Shown in pieces: positions 45,393-63,644 of a DNA stretch of 64,000 nucleotides; the stretch's first letter is position 1; every line of letters begins with the position of its first letter. Source of the stretch: Portunus trituberculatus (taxonomy: Eukaryota; Arthropoda; Malacostraca; Decapoda; Portunidae); assembly GCF_017591435.1 (NCBI RefSeq), contig NC_059304.1:15938893-16002892 (forward strand), written 5' to 3'. Under the pieces are notes generated by a model. It was not told the DNA's origin, searched no databases, and saw nothing but the letters and a program-made list of their open reading frames with translations. A program made the position numbers and the translations under genes.

Positions 45393-46223
45393 TTAACCCC
45401 TTCCTTACCGCAAGACTGTTTTGTGGTACGTGCATACCACACGCAAAAGCGACCTCGTGGTACCGAAGATGCCGCCGTGTGCGTGCACACACAATACATT
45501 TCCGTGTATAACCATGGCCTGAGTGCGGATTTTGCCTTTTTCATACTCCACGTGGTTCACTATAAACTAACAAACACTGGAGGCGTTATTTTAGCCACCC
45601 CAGCGTAACAAAACCATCCCCCAAACTAGCCAATCAATATCGGAGTTAATTTTTCATGCATAAACTATAAAGCCAATCACTATTCTTTGACATATATTAT
45701 TCCCACAGTCCCCCCAAGAACATCAGTTCTCTAGTATCGGCCGTGGTGAAACTGATCTATTGCCTCTAGTTAGAGATAATGGCGTCTGCTTCGTGTAGCA
45801 GCGATGAGGATTATCATAATTATGAGACAGATAGTGAGGATATACTGGAAGACTCTCCAGATGAATATGATTCAGACTATGATCCTGAAAAAGAAATAGG
45901 AGAGAGTGATAGTGACAGCAGTGTTGAAACCCTCTCGGCAAGTGAGGGGGAACAGCCTAGTTATGACTGCCTCAGGGCCACTCTCACAAGGTGTAGAGTG
46001 TGTGCTGCTGAATTTATGATTAGTGTACAATTTATGATTATGTTTACGTTTTCTTTTATTAATAAAATGACAAAAATATGTTTAGAAAAAAGTACATAAC
46101 ACTGAGTTAGAAAGAAATATAATGTGTAGATCTGGCCGTGAGGCACGCGCTGGTAGGGGCTGCGGTATAGGAGGGGAATGCTTTGTTTATATCGGGGAGT
46201 GGCTGCGGTAAGGAAGGGGTTAA
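45393..46223. mobile_element. piggyBac-like element (823 bp) with 16-bp TIRs and TTAA duplication
   Basis: TTAA at 45393-45396 and 46220-46223 flank an element with perfect 16-bp inverted ends (ccccttccttaccgca at 45397-45412 and its complement at 46204-46219). The paralogous block has a single TTAA at 56051-56054 in the same context (gattaatgggcac), an intact empty site. Inside is a short frame resembling a piggyBac transposase N-terminus, so this is an internally deleted, non-autonomous copy. Confidence 0.88.
45779..46099 (+). pseudogene. Truncated piggyBac-type transposase N-terminus
   Basis: 106 codons. MASASCSSDEDYHNYETDSE and DSPDEYDSDYDPEKEI make up an acidic, Ser/Asp/Glu-rich segment typical of piggyBac transposase N-termini. 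Homology ends near SYDCLRATL, after which the frame is AT-rich 3' sequence with AATAAA. The DDE/D catalytic core is absent. Confidence 0.6.
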
Positions 46224-46364
46224 TGGGCACAGTCTTCACTATCTTAATCCCCCACATGAGTTTGTGAAGCAAGTGTTGGATTCTCTGGGCAAAGATGCAG
46301 TGTGCTTGTTAAGAGATTCACTCAGCACTCACTCACTCATTCACTTACTGAGCTCAGAGGGAAA

Positions 46365-46621
46365 GCTTTATTCTCCACCATGACTAATTTCCAAGGCCAC
46401 AGGTGACTAGCAGGGTTTTCAAGAATGTTTCTCCAGTGATAATATAGAAATGTTGCCACTCTGCCTCTAGAACCATAAAAACACACTTAAAAATGCTTTA
46501 TTCTCTCACTATGACAGTTTTCCAAGGCCGCATAGATGACTGGCGGGGTTTTCAAGAGTGTTTCTCCAGTTAGTATTGTAGAAGTCTTGTCATTCTGCCT
46601 CTAGAACCATGAGAAACACAC
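46365..46621. repeat. Two ~125-bp tandem units (three in the paralog)
   Basis: Units contain tttattctc(t)cac, ttccaaggcc, ggttttcaaga, tgtttctccagt, tctgcctctagaaccat and aaacacactta. The pair at 56677-57066 has three. Confidence 0.88.
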
Positions 46622-46834
46622 TTAAGCCCTTGAGTGCCTTGATGCATTTCCATATTCCTTGTGGTGACTGTTTGGTGATTTTATACACCTCCACAAACTT
46701 GTGTGGGGATTAAAACAGTGAAGACTATGGCCATTAATCTTCTGACATTTATAGATCCTTCCTAATGTCAATAAAATGGTCAAATGGTACACAAATCTCT
46801 AGGTAGAAATGTGTCCCAGTACTGAAGGGGTTAA
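46622..46834. mobile_element. TTAA MITE, complete copy
   Basis: TTAA at each edge; ends gcccttgagtgccttg and cccagtactgaagggg. The body includes attaatcttctgacattta and caataaaatggtcaaatggt. Family also at 11195-11399 and 57067-57279. Confidence 0.82.
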
Positions 46835-47650
46835 AATGGTGAAGACTATGCCACTATGGCCATTAATCTTGTGACCTCCATAGACCCTTGCTAATGTCAA
46901 TAAAATGGTCTAATGGTACACAAAACTCAAGGTAAAAATGTGTCCTAGTACTGAAGGGGTTAAAATAGTGAAGACTGTGGCCATTAATCTTGTCATCTCC
47001 ATAGACCCTTGCTAATGTCAATAAAATGGTCTAATGGTACATAAATCTCAAGGTGAAAATGTGTCCCAGTACTGAAGGGGTTAAAATGGTGAAGACTGTG
47101 GCTATTAATCTTGTGACTTCCATAGACCTTTCCTAATGGTCTAATGGTACACAAATCTCGAGGTGAAAATGTGTCCCATTACTGAAAGGGTTAAAATAGT
47201 GAAGATTGTGGCCATTAATCTTGTCACCTCCATAGACCCTTGGTAATGTCAATAAAATGGTCTAATGGTACACAAATCTCAAGGTAAAAATGTGTCCCAG
47301 TAATGAAGGTCAGGGGTGTATGAAGAGTGTATCTTACTATGTAGATTGCTTGTATCAATGGTCCTTAACCCCTTCAGTACTGGGACACATTTTTACCTTG
47401 AGATTTGTGTACCATTAAACCATTTTATTGACATCAGCAAGGGTCTATGGAGGTCAGAAGATTAATGGCCACAGTCTTCACTGTATTAACCCCTTTAGTA
47501 CTGGGACACATTTTTTACCTGAGATTTGTGTACCATTAGACCATTTCAATGACATTAACAAGGGTCTATGGAGGTCACAAGAATAATGGCCACAGTGTTC
47601 AATATTTCAATCCCCCACATGAGTTTGTGAAGTTTTAGAAAATCACCAAA
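46835..47650. repeat. Array of ~122-bp MITE half-units, first direct then inverted
   Basis: From 46835 to about 47317, half-units each end in gtactgaaggggttaa. From about 47367 to 47650 the same unit runs in the opposite orientation, beginning aaccccttcagtactgggac. A ~50-bp spacer (gtgtatcttactatgtagat) separates the arms. The paralog at 57280-58210 has the same arrangement. Confidence 0.88.
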
Positions 47651-47674
47651 TAGTAACCAAACGGAATATGGAGA

Positions 47675-48010
47675 CATGGTTTTTAGGGAATTTTTAAGAC
47701 AATTTGATGTGTTTTGAGGGCATTATAAGATAGTTTGGCATGTTTTGAGGGTAGTTTAAAACAGTTTGGCATGTTTTGAGGGCAGTTTAAGACAGTTTCA
47801 TATGTTTTTAGGGCATTATAAGACAGTTTGGCATGTTTTGAGGGCAGTTTAAGACAGTTTGGCATGTTTTGAGGGCAGTTTGAGGCAGTTTTGTGTGCTT
47901 TGAGACCGTTTTAAGACAGTTTGGCATGTGTTTAAGGCAGTTTAAGATAGTTTGGTGTGTTTTGATACCATTTTAAGACAGTTTGGTGTGTTTTCAGGGT
48001 ATTTTAAGAC
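47675..48010. repeat. 31-bp minisatellite, ~11 units
   Basis: Unit of the form gtttggcatgttttgagggc plus agtttaagaca. Continues the 3' side of the MITE array and is followed by a MITE half ending ggggttaa at 48187. Confidence 0.92.
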
Positions 48011-48187
48011 AGTTTTGCTACAATAAGACCATTATATTGACATTAGGAAGGGTGTATGGAGGTCACAAGATTAATGGCCACAGTCTTCACTCTTTTAATC
48101 CCCCACATGAGTTTGTGAAGCAGTAAAAATCACCAAATAGTCACCACAAGGGATATATGGCAATGTGTCACCCTACTGAAGGGGTTA

Positions 48188-48241
48188 ATGGTGTTGTAAG
48201 GAAGCTTTGTAGAAATAGCTTATTTTTGTCATGAAAGCTGA

Positions 48242-48272
<31 letters not shown>

Positions 48273-48880
48273 ATAATCACTTTTTTCTTATTTCTTAAAG
48301 GTAATGTAGAGTTTAAGTTGAAAATATTTGTAGAGTTTTTGCAGGCAATGTATATAATGTGAAGAATTGTTGAATAAAAGTGTAGGGAGACTTGCATTTA
48401 ATTTTAGCTCCAGTATGCATCTGCCTTGTCTCCGGAGACTCTCTCAAGTATTTTCGACTTAGTACAGTTTTTAGGGGTCATTTTTTGGGTTTTTTGGCCA
48501 GTTTTTAGGGGGCATTTGTTTTTTTTTGGCCAGTTTTTTACTTATTTTTCCTAATTTTTGGCTAGTAGTGCAGTATTTTGGACCATTTTAGTTCACATCC
48601 TTTCTCCAATTGTTTTTGTATTGCTCATGATAATAAATAAAAAGCTTTAAATTAATTAGTGTGTGTTTTTATTTCTGCCATGTTATTGTTAAGAGAGTGG
48701 GAGGTTAATGGCGGCAATATTGGTGTGAGACAGTGACCTCAGCCAGCTTGAGGCGACTCACAAACCACCCATGCACAAATATTCCCAGGAAAGCAAATTT
48801 ACCAAAACAAAAAGATTTCTACACAATTTATTATTTATTGACAACAGCTTTTAGTACAGTGAGAACACCACAATGAGGCA
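48188..48880. other. Unassigned sequence with a (TG)n run and G/T-rich stretch
   Basis: (TG)n at 48241-48269. Repeated ggccagtttttagggg-like words at 48470-48545. aataaataaa near 48632 could serve as a plus-strand poly(A) signal, but no coding region is seen. Confidence 0.4.
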
Positions 48881-48890
48881 GTGAAGACAG

Positions 48891-48896
48891 TTTATT
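48891..48896 (-). promoter_or_regulatory. Candidate polyadenylation signal, minus strand
   Basis: AATAAA on the minus strand about 60 bases beyond the stop of the candidate exon 48953-49162. Confidence 0.4.
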
Positions 48897-48952
48897 ACAA
48901 TGGAGTAATGGCACCGCACCACACCACCCACAGTGAATGAGGGAAGACTGAC

Positions 48953-49162
48953 TCACGGTGCCCGCAACTCCTCCCCCCCCCCACCCTGGCCACCGACACC
49001 CCCAGTAGGTGATGGCCGCGCAGGGTCAAGGTGCCGTGCATAATCCTTGGTGGTGTTGGGACGGCGGCGGAAGGTGTGAGATGTGGAGCCGAATCTCGCT
49101 GGACGGCGGCAGTGGTGGTGGAGTCCCTTGATCGCTACACTCAGGCCTTGGATCGCCAATTC
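48953..49162 (-). other. Candidate terminal exon, minus-strand transcription unit
   Basis: Acceptor tgtccattacag, then an open frame starting ELAIQGLSVAIKGLHHH and ending GGGGEELRAP with a stop. Its first 30 bases resemble candidate exon 49696-49880 and the plus-strand exon at 31602. Protein family not recognised; it could be non-coding. Confidence 0.35.
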
Positions 49163-49365
49163 CTGTAATGGACAAACAAATTAACAAATGAATAGATTAT
49201 CTGCACATGTACCATGCCACACTGTCCTACATTACACACTTCACTACCTCAATCAGCCTCTCACTCGCCCCCCTCTCTCGTTAACACTTACACTCGCTTA
49301 CACCCTTCTCCCTGCGTCTCCAATGTCTACGTATATCTGGCATCCCGGCCCATTAATGTCATAAC

Positions 49366-49680
49366 ACTCGCATCCCTTCATTCTCACACCTCCCACGCCA
49401 GTCTAGGTAAGCCACACCACGTCACACCCTCAAAACTTCCTCCCACATCCACAAACACTCGCATCCCTTCATTCTCACACACCCCCACGCCAGTCTAGGT
49501 AAGCCACACCACGTTACACCCTCAAAACTTCCCCCCACACCTGATCCTCCCACATCCACACAAACACTCGCATCCCTTCATTCTCACACCCCCCACGCCA
49601 GTCTGGGTAAGCCACACCACGTCACACCCTCAAAACTTTCCCCACACCCGATCCTTCCACATCCACACAACCAATCTTGC
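49366..49680. repeat. ~110-bp tandem repeat, three units
   Basis: cactcgcatcccttcattct, cacgccagtctaggtaagcc and acaccctcaaaacttcc recur three times, with variable insertion of gatcctcccacatccacac. Confidence 0.88.
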
Positions 49681-49695
49681 CACACATTCATCTAC

Positions 49696-49880
49696 CTGGT
49701 TAGTGAAATCTACGTAGTGTCTGGGCGCGATGCAAGACAGTCCTCTGATGTTGCGGTAGTGGTGAGGCAGAGGTGTTGATCGTGGGCGTTGTCAGTGAAG
49801 GTGTAGTGCAAGGTAGAGTCTCCTTGATAGTAGAGGGGACGCATTACCGCTGTGGAGTCAGGCCTTTGGATCGTCAACGC
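49696..49880 (-). other. Candidate internal exon, minus-strand transcription unit
   Basis: Acceptor ttgtccattacag and donor ACCAG|GTAGAT. One frame starts ALTIQRPDSTAVMRPLYYQ but hits a TAG near the end, so coding status is doubtful. Similar in sequence to the exon beginning at 49162. Confidence 0.35.
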
Positions 49881-49899
49881 CTGTAATGGACAAATGGAA

Positions 49900-50519
49900 C
49901 AAAACAGCATTATCTTGTTCACTAATTATCTCGTCTAACACGTCACATTGTCTTAAAACTCCTCCACTGCCCACAGCCTTTCACTCGTCTCCACACAGTT
50001 CCACCACCACCACCACCACTCCTTACACGTCTTCTCCACTCTTATCCATGCTGTCCTAACCGTCACAAACACTAACACCACACCCTCTCAAGTCTCTCTC
50101 CTCCATTTTATCACATTGATTCAGTTCCCAGCCTGCCTCCTCTAGCCACGATCCATTCACGCTCCCTTTAGTCCTCCCCACCTATTCTCATCCCCACACA
50201 ACTTGTACACCACTCCCCCACGTCACTCGTCAACCTCTTAGTCCATTTATACTCCACTTATTCCACATATCCACCATTCCCGTCCTTTCCACTCCACTTC
50301 CCTATCACAACATACTCGCAGTCGTTCTCATGAACAGGGCAGCGTCTGTAACACCTATACAACAATGATACAACAACGAGTCCTCCATTCACATAACTAC
50401 CACTTCAGAACGACTGTGATGGCTCTATCCCCAACCGTGCCGTGACGTTTCACCACTAAAACCCTTGTTTGACGCTTTACATTGTATGGTACACTGGTTC
50501 ACAGCACATACGAAACTAG
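49900..50519. other. C/A-rich unassigned sequence
   Basis: No frame, RNA or named repeat supported; probably intronic if the minus-strand unit is real. Confidence 0.35.
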
Positions 50520-51108
50520 CTGAAGTGTCACGCCACCCAGCCACTCCCTCACACACCACCACCACAACCCTAACAACCCCACACGCAGCGTCACGCCACC
50601 CAGCCACTCCCTCACACACCACCACCACAACCCTAACAACCCCACACGCAGCGTCACGCCACCCAGCCACTCCTCACACACACCACCACAACCCTAACAA
50701 CCCCACACGCAGCGTCACGCCACCCAGCCACTCCTCACACACCACCACCACAACCCTAACAACCCCACACGCAGCGTCACGCCACCCAGCCACTCCCTCA
50801 CACAATGCAACATCCCACAACCCTAACAACCCCACACGCAGCGTCACGCCACCCAGCCACTCCCTCACACAATGCAACACCCCACAACCCTAACAACCCC
50901 ACACGCAGCGTCACGCCACCCAGCCACTCCCTCACACAATGCAACACCCCACAACCCTAACAACCCCACACGCAGCGTCACGCCACCCAGCCACTCCCTC
51001 ACACAATGCAACACCCCACAACCCTAACAACCCCACACGCAGCGTCACGCCACCCAGCCACTCCCTCACACAATGCAACACCCCACAACCCTAACAACCC
51101 CGCAAGCA
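50520..51108. repeat. 61-67-bp minisatellite, ~9 units
   Basis: Unit ccctaacaaccccacacgca, gcgtcacgccacccagccac, tccctcacac plus a variable end. Early units are 61-63 bp (ending in accaccaccaca); later units are 67 bp (aatgcaacaccccacaa). The frames over it are artefacts. Confidence 0.95.
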
Positions 51109-52740
<1,632 letters not shown>

Positions 52741-52742
52741 TT

Positions 52743-55110
<2,368 letters not shown>

Positions 55111-55740
55111 ATGATACCAGCTTTGAAGCACCTGGAGTATAGAGATAGATTAAAGGAATTAAACATGTTTTCATTTGAGAGGAGATGTATAAGAGGGGAT
55201 ATGATAGAGTTATTTAAAATGTTCTCAGATACAAACTACATAGATGTGAGATCTTTCTTTACCTTAGAGGAGGGAAGTAGGACTAGAAATCATGGCAGGA
55301 AGATTAGAAAGCAAGGCTGCAGGTTAGATAGAAGAAAATATTTCTTTAGTCATAGGGTGGTAGACTTCTGGAATGCATTGCCAGAGACGGTTGTAAATAG
55401 CACTACTTTGACAATGTTTAAAAACAGATTAGATAAGCACTTAAATTCATTAGATTTATAATTATGTATAGCACTGCATGATAGTTTTTATAAGAAATTT
55501 ACTTTAGTTAAACAAGACATGATCCCCATGTATGGGGACCACAAATTGTAGAGGATTTCGCTGCAGGACTTAGCCCTGTTAATGGGCCAAATATTTAGAA
55601 TTAGTATATAATGTATTGTGTACTTGTAAGTGTATCTTTAAGTACTGATGACGAGGTCGCTGTGCGACTGATACAGGATAACCTAGATGGGCCCTGGTGG
55701 CCCTTTGTTATCCTATTATTTATGTTATGTTATGTTATGT
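55111..55740 (+). mobile_element. 3' end of a CR1-like LINE with (ATGTT)n tail
   Basis: Open frame ALKHLEYRDRLKELNMFSFE, RRCIRGDMIELFKMF and FFSHRVVDFWNALPETVVNS ends with a stop at 55459-55461. The 3' UTR follows (gatgggccctggtggccctt) and then four ATGTT repeats at 55721-55740. Same general family as 15170-17562 but a different lineage. The tail abuts duplicated block C exactly. Confidence 0.85.
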
Positions 55741-56139
55741 TACAAGACAACACCTGGAACCATGAAGAACAGTTAGGTTAGATTAGCAGTTTGGCATGTT
55801 TTTTTTTTAAGGACATGTTTTTCAGGGCATTTTAAGACAGTTTGCATGTTTTATGGTATTTTAAGACCATTTGGCATGTTTTTATGGTATTTTAAGAGTT
55901 TGGCATGTTTTTCAGGGCATTTAAGACAATTTGGCATGTTTTTATGATATTTTAAGACCATTTGGCATGTTTTTGATGGCATTTGAAGAAAGTTTGGCTG
56001 TGATAATACCATTTTATTGACATTAGAAAGGGTGTATGGAGGTGACAAGATTAATGGGCACAGTCTTCACTATTTTAATCCCCCACATGAGTTTGTGATG
56101 CAAGTGTTGGATTCTCTGGGCAAAGATGCAGTGTGCTTG

Positions 56140-56417
56140 TTAACTCCTTCAATACGGTGACGCCTATGTAGGCGTCATGAAGCCCTAGTAGCATATACGG
56201 TGACGCCTACGCAGGTGTCATATTTCTTTTCTGAGCTTTCTTCAGTTCAGTTGTCCCGTATAGTGTGTTGGATACCAACTACACACGCCGTATGCTGTCC
56301 TTCAAATCCTAGTGCTCCTCTCACCATCCTTGTCTCCACCAATCACTAAAGATAAGCTACATGTGTCCCGCCTTGTGTCTAAAATTACCCAATGGCATAG
56401 ACAGTTCCCCCCCCTCC

Positions 56418-56452
<35 letters not shown>

Positions 56453-56625
56453 CGAAGAGAGAAGCGTCCACTTTCCTCTTCGAAGGCGATATAGTGACTA
56501 AAAAATAGCAGCATAATACACAAAGATGACAAGTATGACAAGGTTGCACGAGTTTCCAGCGCAGGGCACTACCACCCGTATATCATACAGGCGGGCTTTT
56601 TTAACATCCGGCGCGAAGGGGTTAA
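56140..56625. mobile_element. TTAA-flanked non-autonomous element (478 bp)
   Basis: TTAA at 56140-56143 and 56622-56625; ends ctccttcaatacggtgacg and, inverted, ccccttcgcgccggatg, which share a C-x-CCTTC...CGG pattern. The paralogous site 46309-46312 has a single TTAA (cttgttaagagattc), proving the insertion and its duplication. It contains two gtgacgccta(t/c) hairpin-like words and a (CT)n run but no transposase. Confidence 0.82.
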
Positions 56626-57066
56626 GAGATTCACTCAGCACTCACTCACTCATTCACTTACTGAGCTCAGAGGGAAAGCTTTATTCTCCACCATGACTAA
56701 TTTCCAAGGCCACAGGTGACTAGCAGGGTTTTCAAGAATGTTACTCCTGTTAATAATATAGAAATCTTGCCACTCTGCCTCTAGAACCATAAAAACACAC
56801 TTAAAAATGCTTTATTCTTTCACCACGACTGTTTTTCAAGGCCACAGAGATGACCAGTGGGTTTTCAAGACTGTTTCTCCAGTTATAATATAGAAATGTT
56901 GCCACTCTGCCTCTAGAACCATAAAAACACACTTAAAAATGCTTTATTCTCTCACCATGACTGTTTTCCAAGGCTGCAGAGATGACTGGTGGTGTTTCAA
57001 GAGTGTTTCTCCAGTTAGTATTGTAGAAGTCTTGTCATTCTGTCTCTAGAACCATAAGAAACACAC

Positions 57067-57279
57067 TTAAGCCCTTGAGTGCCTTGATGCATTTCCATAT
57101 TCCTTGTGGTGACTGTTTAGTGATTTTATACACCTCCACAAACTTGTGTGGGGATTAAAACAGTGAAGACTATGGCCATTAATCTTCTGACATCTATAGA
57201 TCCTTCCTAATGTCAATAAAATGGTCAAATGGTACACAAATCTCTAGGTAGAAATGTGTCCCAGTACTGAAGGGGTTAA
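57067..57279. mobile_element. TTAA MITE, complete copy (pair of 46622-46834)
   Basis: Same ends and body as its paralog, so it predates the block duplication. Confidence 0.82.
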
Positions 57280-58210
57280 AATGGTGAAGACTATGCCACT
57301 ATGGCCATTAATGTTGTGACCTCCATAGACCCTTGCTAATGTCAATAAAATGGTCTAATGATACACAAAACTCAAGGTAAAAATGTGTCCTGGTACTGAA
57401 GGGGTTAAAATAGTGAAGACTGTGGCCATTAATCTTGTTATCTCCATAGACCCTTACTAATGTCAATAAAATGGTCTAATGGTACACAAATCTCAAGGTG
57501 AAAATGTGTCCCTGTACTGAAGGGGTTAAAATGGTTTAGACTGTGGCTATTAATCTTGTGACCTCCATAGACCTTTCCTAATGTCCTAATGGTCTAATGG
57601 TACACAAATCTCAAGGTGAAAATGTGTCCCAGTACTGAAGGGGTTAAAACAGTGAAGATTGTGGCCATTAATCTTCTGCCTTTTATAGACCTTTCCAAGT
57701 GTCAATAAAATGGTCTAATGGTACACAAATCTCAAGGTAGAAATGTGTCCCAGTAATGAAGGTCAGGGGTGTATAAAGAGTGTATCTTACTATGTAGATT
57801 GCTTCTATGAATGTTCCTTAACCCCTTCAGTACTGGGACACATTTTTACCTTGAAATTTGTGTACCATTAAACCATTTTATTGATATCAGCAAGGGTGTA
57901 TGGAGGTCAAAAGATTAATGGCCACAGTCTTCACGATATTAACCCCTTTAGTACTGGGACACATTTTTACCTGAGATTTGTGTACCATTAGACCATTTCA
58001 ATGACATTAACAAGGTCCTATGGAGGTCACAAGAATAATGGCCACAGTCTTCACTATATTAACCCCTTTAGTACTGGGACACATTTTTACCTTGAGATTT
58101 GTGTACCATTTGACCATTTCAATGACATTAACAAGGGTCTATGGAGGTCACAAGAATAATGGCCACAGTGTTCAATATTTTAATCCCCCACGTGAGTTTG
58201 TGAAGTTTTA
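57280..58210. repeat. Array of ~122-bp MITE half-units, direct then inverted
   Basis: Direct units to about 57760, a spacer with gtgtatcttactatgtagat, then inverted units from about 57820 (three here, two in the paralog). Confidence 0.88.
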
Positions 58211-58239
58211 GAAAATCACCAAATAGTAACCAAAAGGAA

Positions 58240-59680
58240 TATGGAGACATGGTTTTTAGGGAATTTTTAAGACGATTTGATGTGTTTTGAGGGCATTATA
58301 AGACAGTTTGGCATGTTTTGAGGATAGTTTAAGACAGTTTTGCATGTTTTGAGGGTAGTTTAAGACAGCGTGGCATGTTTTAAGGGCAGTTTAAGACAGT
58401 TTGATATGTTTTTAGGGCATTATCAGACAGTTTGGCATGTTTTTAGGCCAGTTTAAGACAGTTTGGCATGTTTTGAGGATGTTTAAGACAGTTTGGCATG
58501 TTTTGAGGGTAGTTTAAGACAGCTTGGCATGTTTTTAGGGCAGTTTAAGACAGCTTGGCATGTTTTTAGGGCATTATAAGACAGTTTGGCATGTTTTAAT
58601 GGCAGTTTAAGACAGTTTGGTATGTTTTGAGGGCATGTTAAGACAGTTTGGCATGTTTTGACAGTAGTTTTAGACAGCTTGGCATGTTTTTAGGGCAGTT
58701 TAAGACAGCTTGGCATGTTTTTAGGGCACTATAAGACAATTTGGCATGTTTTGAGGACATTTTAAGACAGCTTGGCATGTTTTAATGGCAGTTTAAGACA
58801 GTTTGGCATGTTTTGAGGGCATGTTAATACTGTTTGGCATGTTTTGAGGATAGTTTTACACAGCTTGGCATGTTTATAGGGCAGTTTAAGACAGTTTGGC
58901 TTATTTTTAATGCATTATAAGACAGTTTGGCATGTTTTAAGGACATTTTAAGACAGCTTGGCATGTTTTAATGGCAGTTTAAGACAGTTTGGTATGTTTT
59001 GAGGGCATGTTAATACTGTTTGGCATGTTTTGAGGATAGTTTTACACAGCTTGGCATGTTTATAGGGCAGTTTAAGACAGTTTGGCATATTTTTAATGCA
59101 TTATAAGACAGTTTGGCATGTTTTAAGGACATTTTAAGACAGCTTGGCATGTTTTAATGGCAGTTTAAGACATTTTGGTATGTTTTGAGGGCATGTTAAG
59201 ACAGTTTGGCATGTTTTGAGGGTAGTTTAAGATAGCTTGGCAAGTTTTTATGGCAGTTTAAGACAGTTTGGCATGTTTTAAGGGCCCTATAAGACAATTT
59301 GGCATGTTTTGAGGACATTTTAAGACAGCTTGGCATGTTTTAATGGCAGTTTAAGACAGTTTGGTATGTTTTGAGGGCATGTTAATACTGTTTGGCATGT
59401 TTTGAGGATAGTTTTACACAGCTTGGCATGTTTATAGGGCAGTTTAAGACAGTTTGGCATATTTTTAATGCATTATAAGACAGTTTGGCATGTTTTAAGG
59501 ACATTTTAAGACAGCTTAGCATGTTTTAATGGCAGTTTAAGACATTTTGGTATGTTTTGAGGGCATGTTAAGACAGTTTGGCATGTTTTGAGGGTAGTTT
59601 AAGATAACTTGGCATGTTTTTAGGCCAGTTTAAGACAGTTTTGCATGTTTTGAGGGCATTTTAAGACAGTTGGTACCATT
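58240..59680. repeat. 31-bp minisatellite, ~46 units with 186-bp higher-order period
   Basis: Units of gtttggcatgttttgagggc plus agtttaagaca. A marked variant (gcatgttaatactg) recurs at 58821, 59007 and 59379, that is at 186 bp and 2 x 186 bp, or six units, showing higher-order repetition. Confidence 0.93.
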
Positions 59681-59805
59681 AGACCATTTTAATGACATTA
59701 GCAAGGGTGTATGGAGGGCACAAGATTAAGGTGTGTGTGTTGTTTTAAAATGTTGTTTTCATGTATATTATTACTATTTGATTGTTTACTTTGATTGCTC
59801 TCTCT

Positions 59806-59962
59806 CTCTCTCTCGAATTTTAAGTGCAATATATATAAACACGAAGATACATAATTATATAAATTGGTCTATTATTACAATTATTATTATTATTATTATT
59901 ATTATGTATATTCTTGTAATGTTATATATATGTATATAATATTATATGTAGTTGTAGTTGTA

Positions 59963-60006
<44 letters not shown>

Positions 60007-60194
60007 CTCTCTCTCTCTCTCTCTCTCTCTCTAGAATTTTAAGTGCAATATGTATAAACACGAAGATACATAATTATATAAATTGGTCTATTATTACAAT
60101 TATTATTATTATCATTATTATTATTATTATTATTATTATGTATATTCTTGTAATGTTATATATATGTATGTAATATTATGTGTAGTTGTAATTA

Positions 60195-60237
<43 letters not shown>

Positions 60238-60341
60238 GTATATTCTTGTAATGTTATATATATGTATATAATATTATGTGTAGTTGTAGTTGTAATTATT
60301 ATTATTATTATTATTATTAATAACATTAGATTAGACTTCAT

Positions 60342-60383
<42 letters not shown>

Positions 60384-60427
60384 ATAAACCATTGTATATA
60401 ATATCAACCCAAACAAACAACAATAAC

Positions 60428-60478
<51 letters not shown>

Positions 60479-60600
60479 CAACATCCCTGTCCATATATAC
60501 AGTGAAGCCATTAAAAGATTACTCCATTAACATCTATATTTTAATGGCACCAACTCGCACCATCAATTAAGTTGTAAAGGAAAACACTTGTATAATGATA

Positions 60601-60668
<68 letters not shown>
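59806..60668. repeat. Composite (CT)n/(ATT)n/(AAT)n/(TG)n microsatellite block, pair of 23684-24772
   Basis: Same spacers (tgtataaacacgaagatac, gtgtagttgtaattatt) and order, with shorter CT runs and a longer TG run (about 60603-60668). Confidence 0.93.
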
Positions 60669-63468
<2,800 letters not shown>

Positions 63469-63644
63469 TCTGTGGTGGTAGGCTAAGAGAAAGAGTGAGA
63501 GTGGAGTTTATTTAGTGGTTTAAAGAAAGGAAATGTGAGAAAAAATTGAGGTGGTGGTGGGCTAAGAGAGAGAGAGAGAGAGAGAGGGTGTCCGTGGTGG
63601 GCTGAAAGAGAGAGAGAGAGGTGGTGGGCTAAGAGAGAGAGATA

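Larger units (their letters stand above)
45113..48187. repeat. Duplicated block C, copy 1 (pair at 55741-59680)
   Basis: From acaagacaacacctgga onward the two regions share the same order of modules: 31-bp units, MITE half, ttctctgggcaaagatgcag, ~125-bp units, MITE arrays, and 31-bp minisatellite. They differ by one TTAA-flanked insertion each and by tandem copy number. Confidence 0.9.
55741..59680. repeat. Duplicated block C, copy 2
   Basis: Pair of 45113-48187: same modules in the same order, with its own TTAA insertion (56140-56625), three rather than two ~125-bp units, and a greatly expanded 31-bp minisatellite. Confidence 0.9.

Noticed and set aside
50425..50893. Frames with repeated RHPATPSHTTT or CEGVAGWRDAACGVVRV units
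   Set aside because: Both strands stay open because the 61-67-bp minisatellite lacks stops early on; no start context, and the repeat changes frame with unit length.
58240..59680. CRISPR-like array of ~31-bp repeats
   Set aside because: Units are contiguous and degenerate with no unique spacers; this is a eukaryotic minisatellite.
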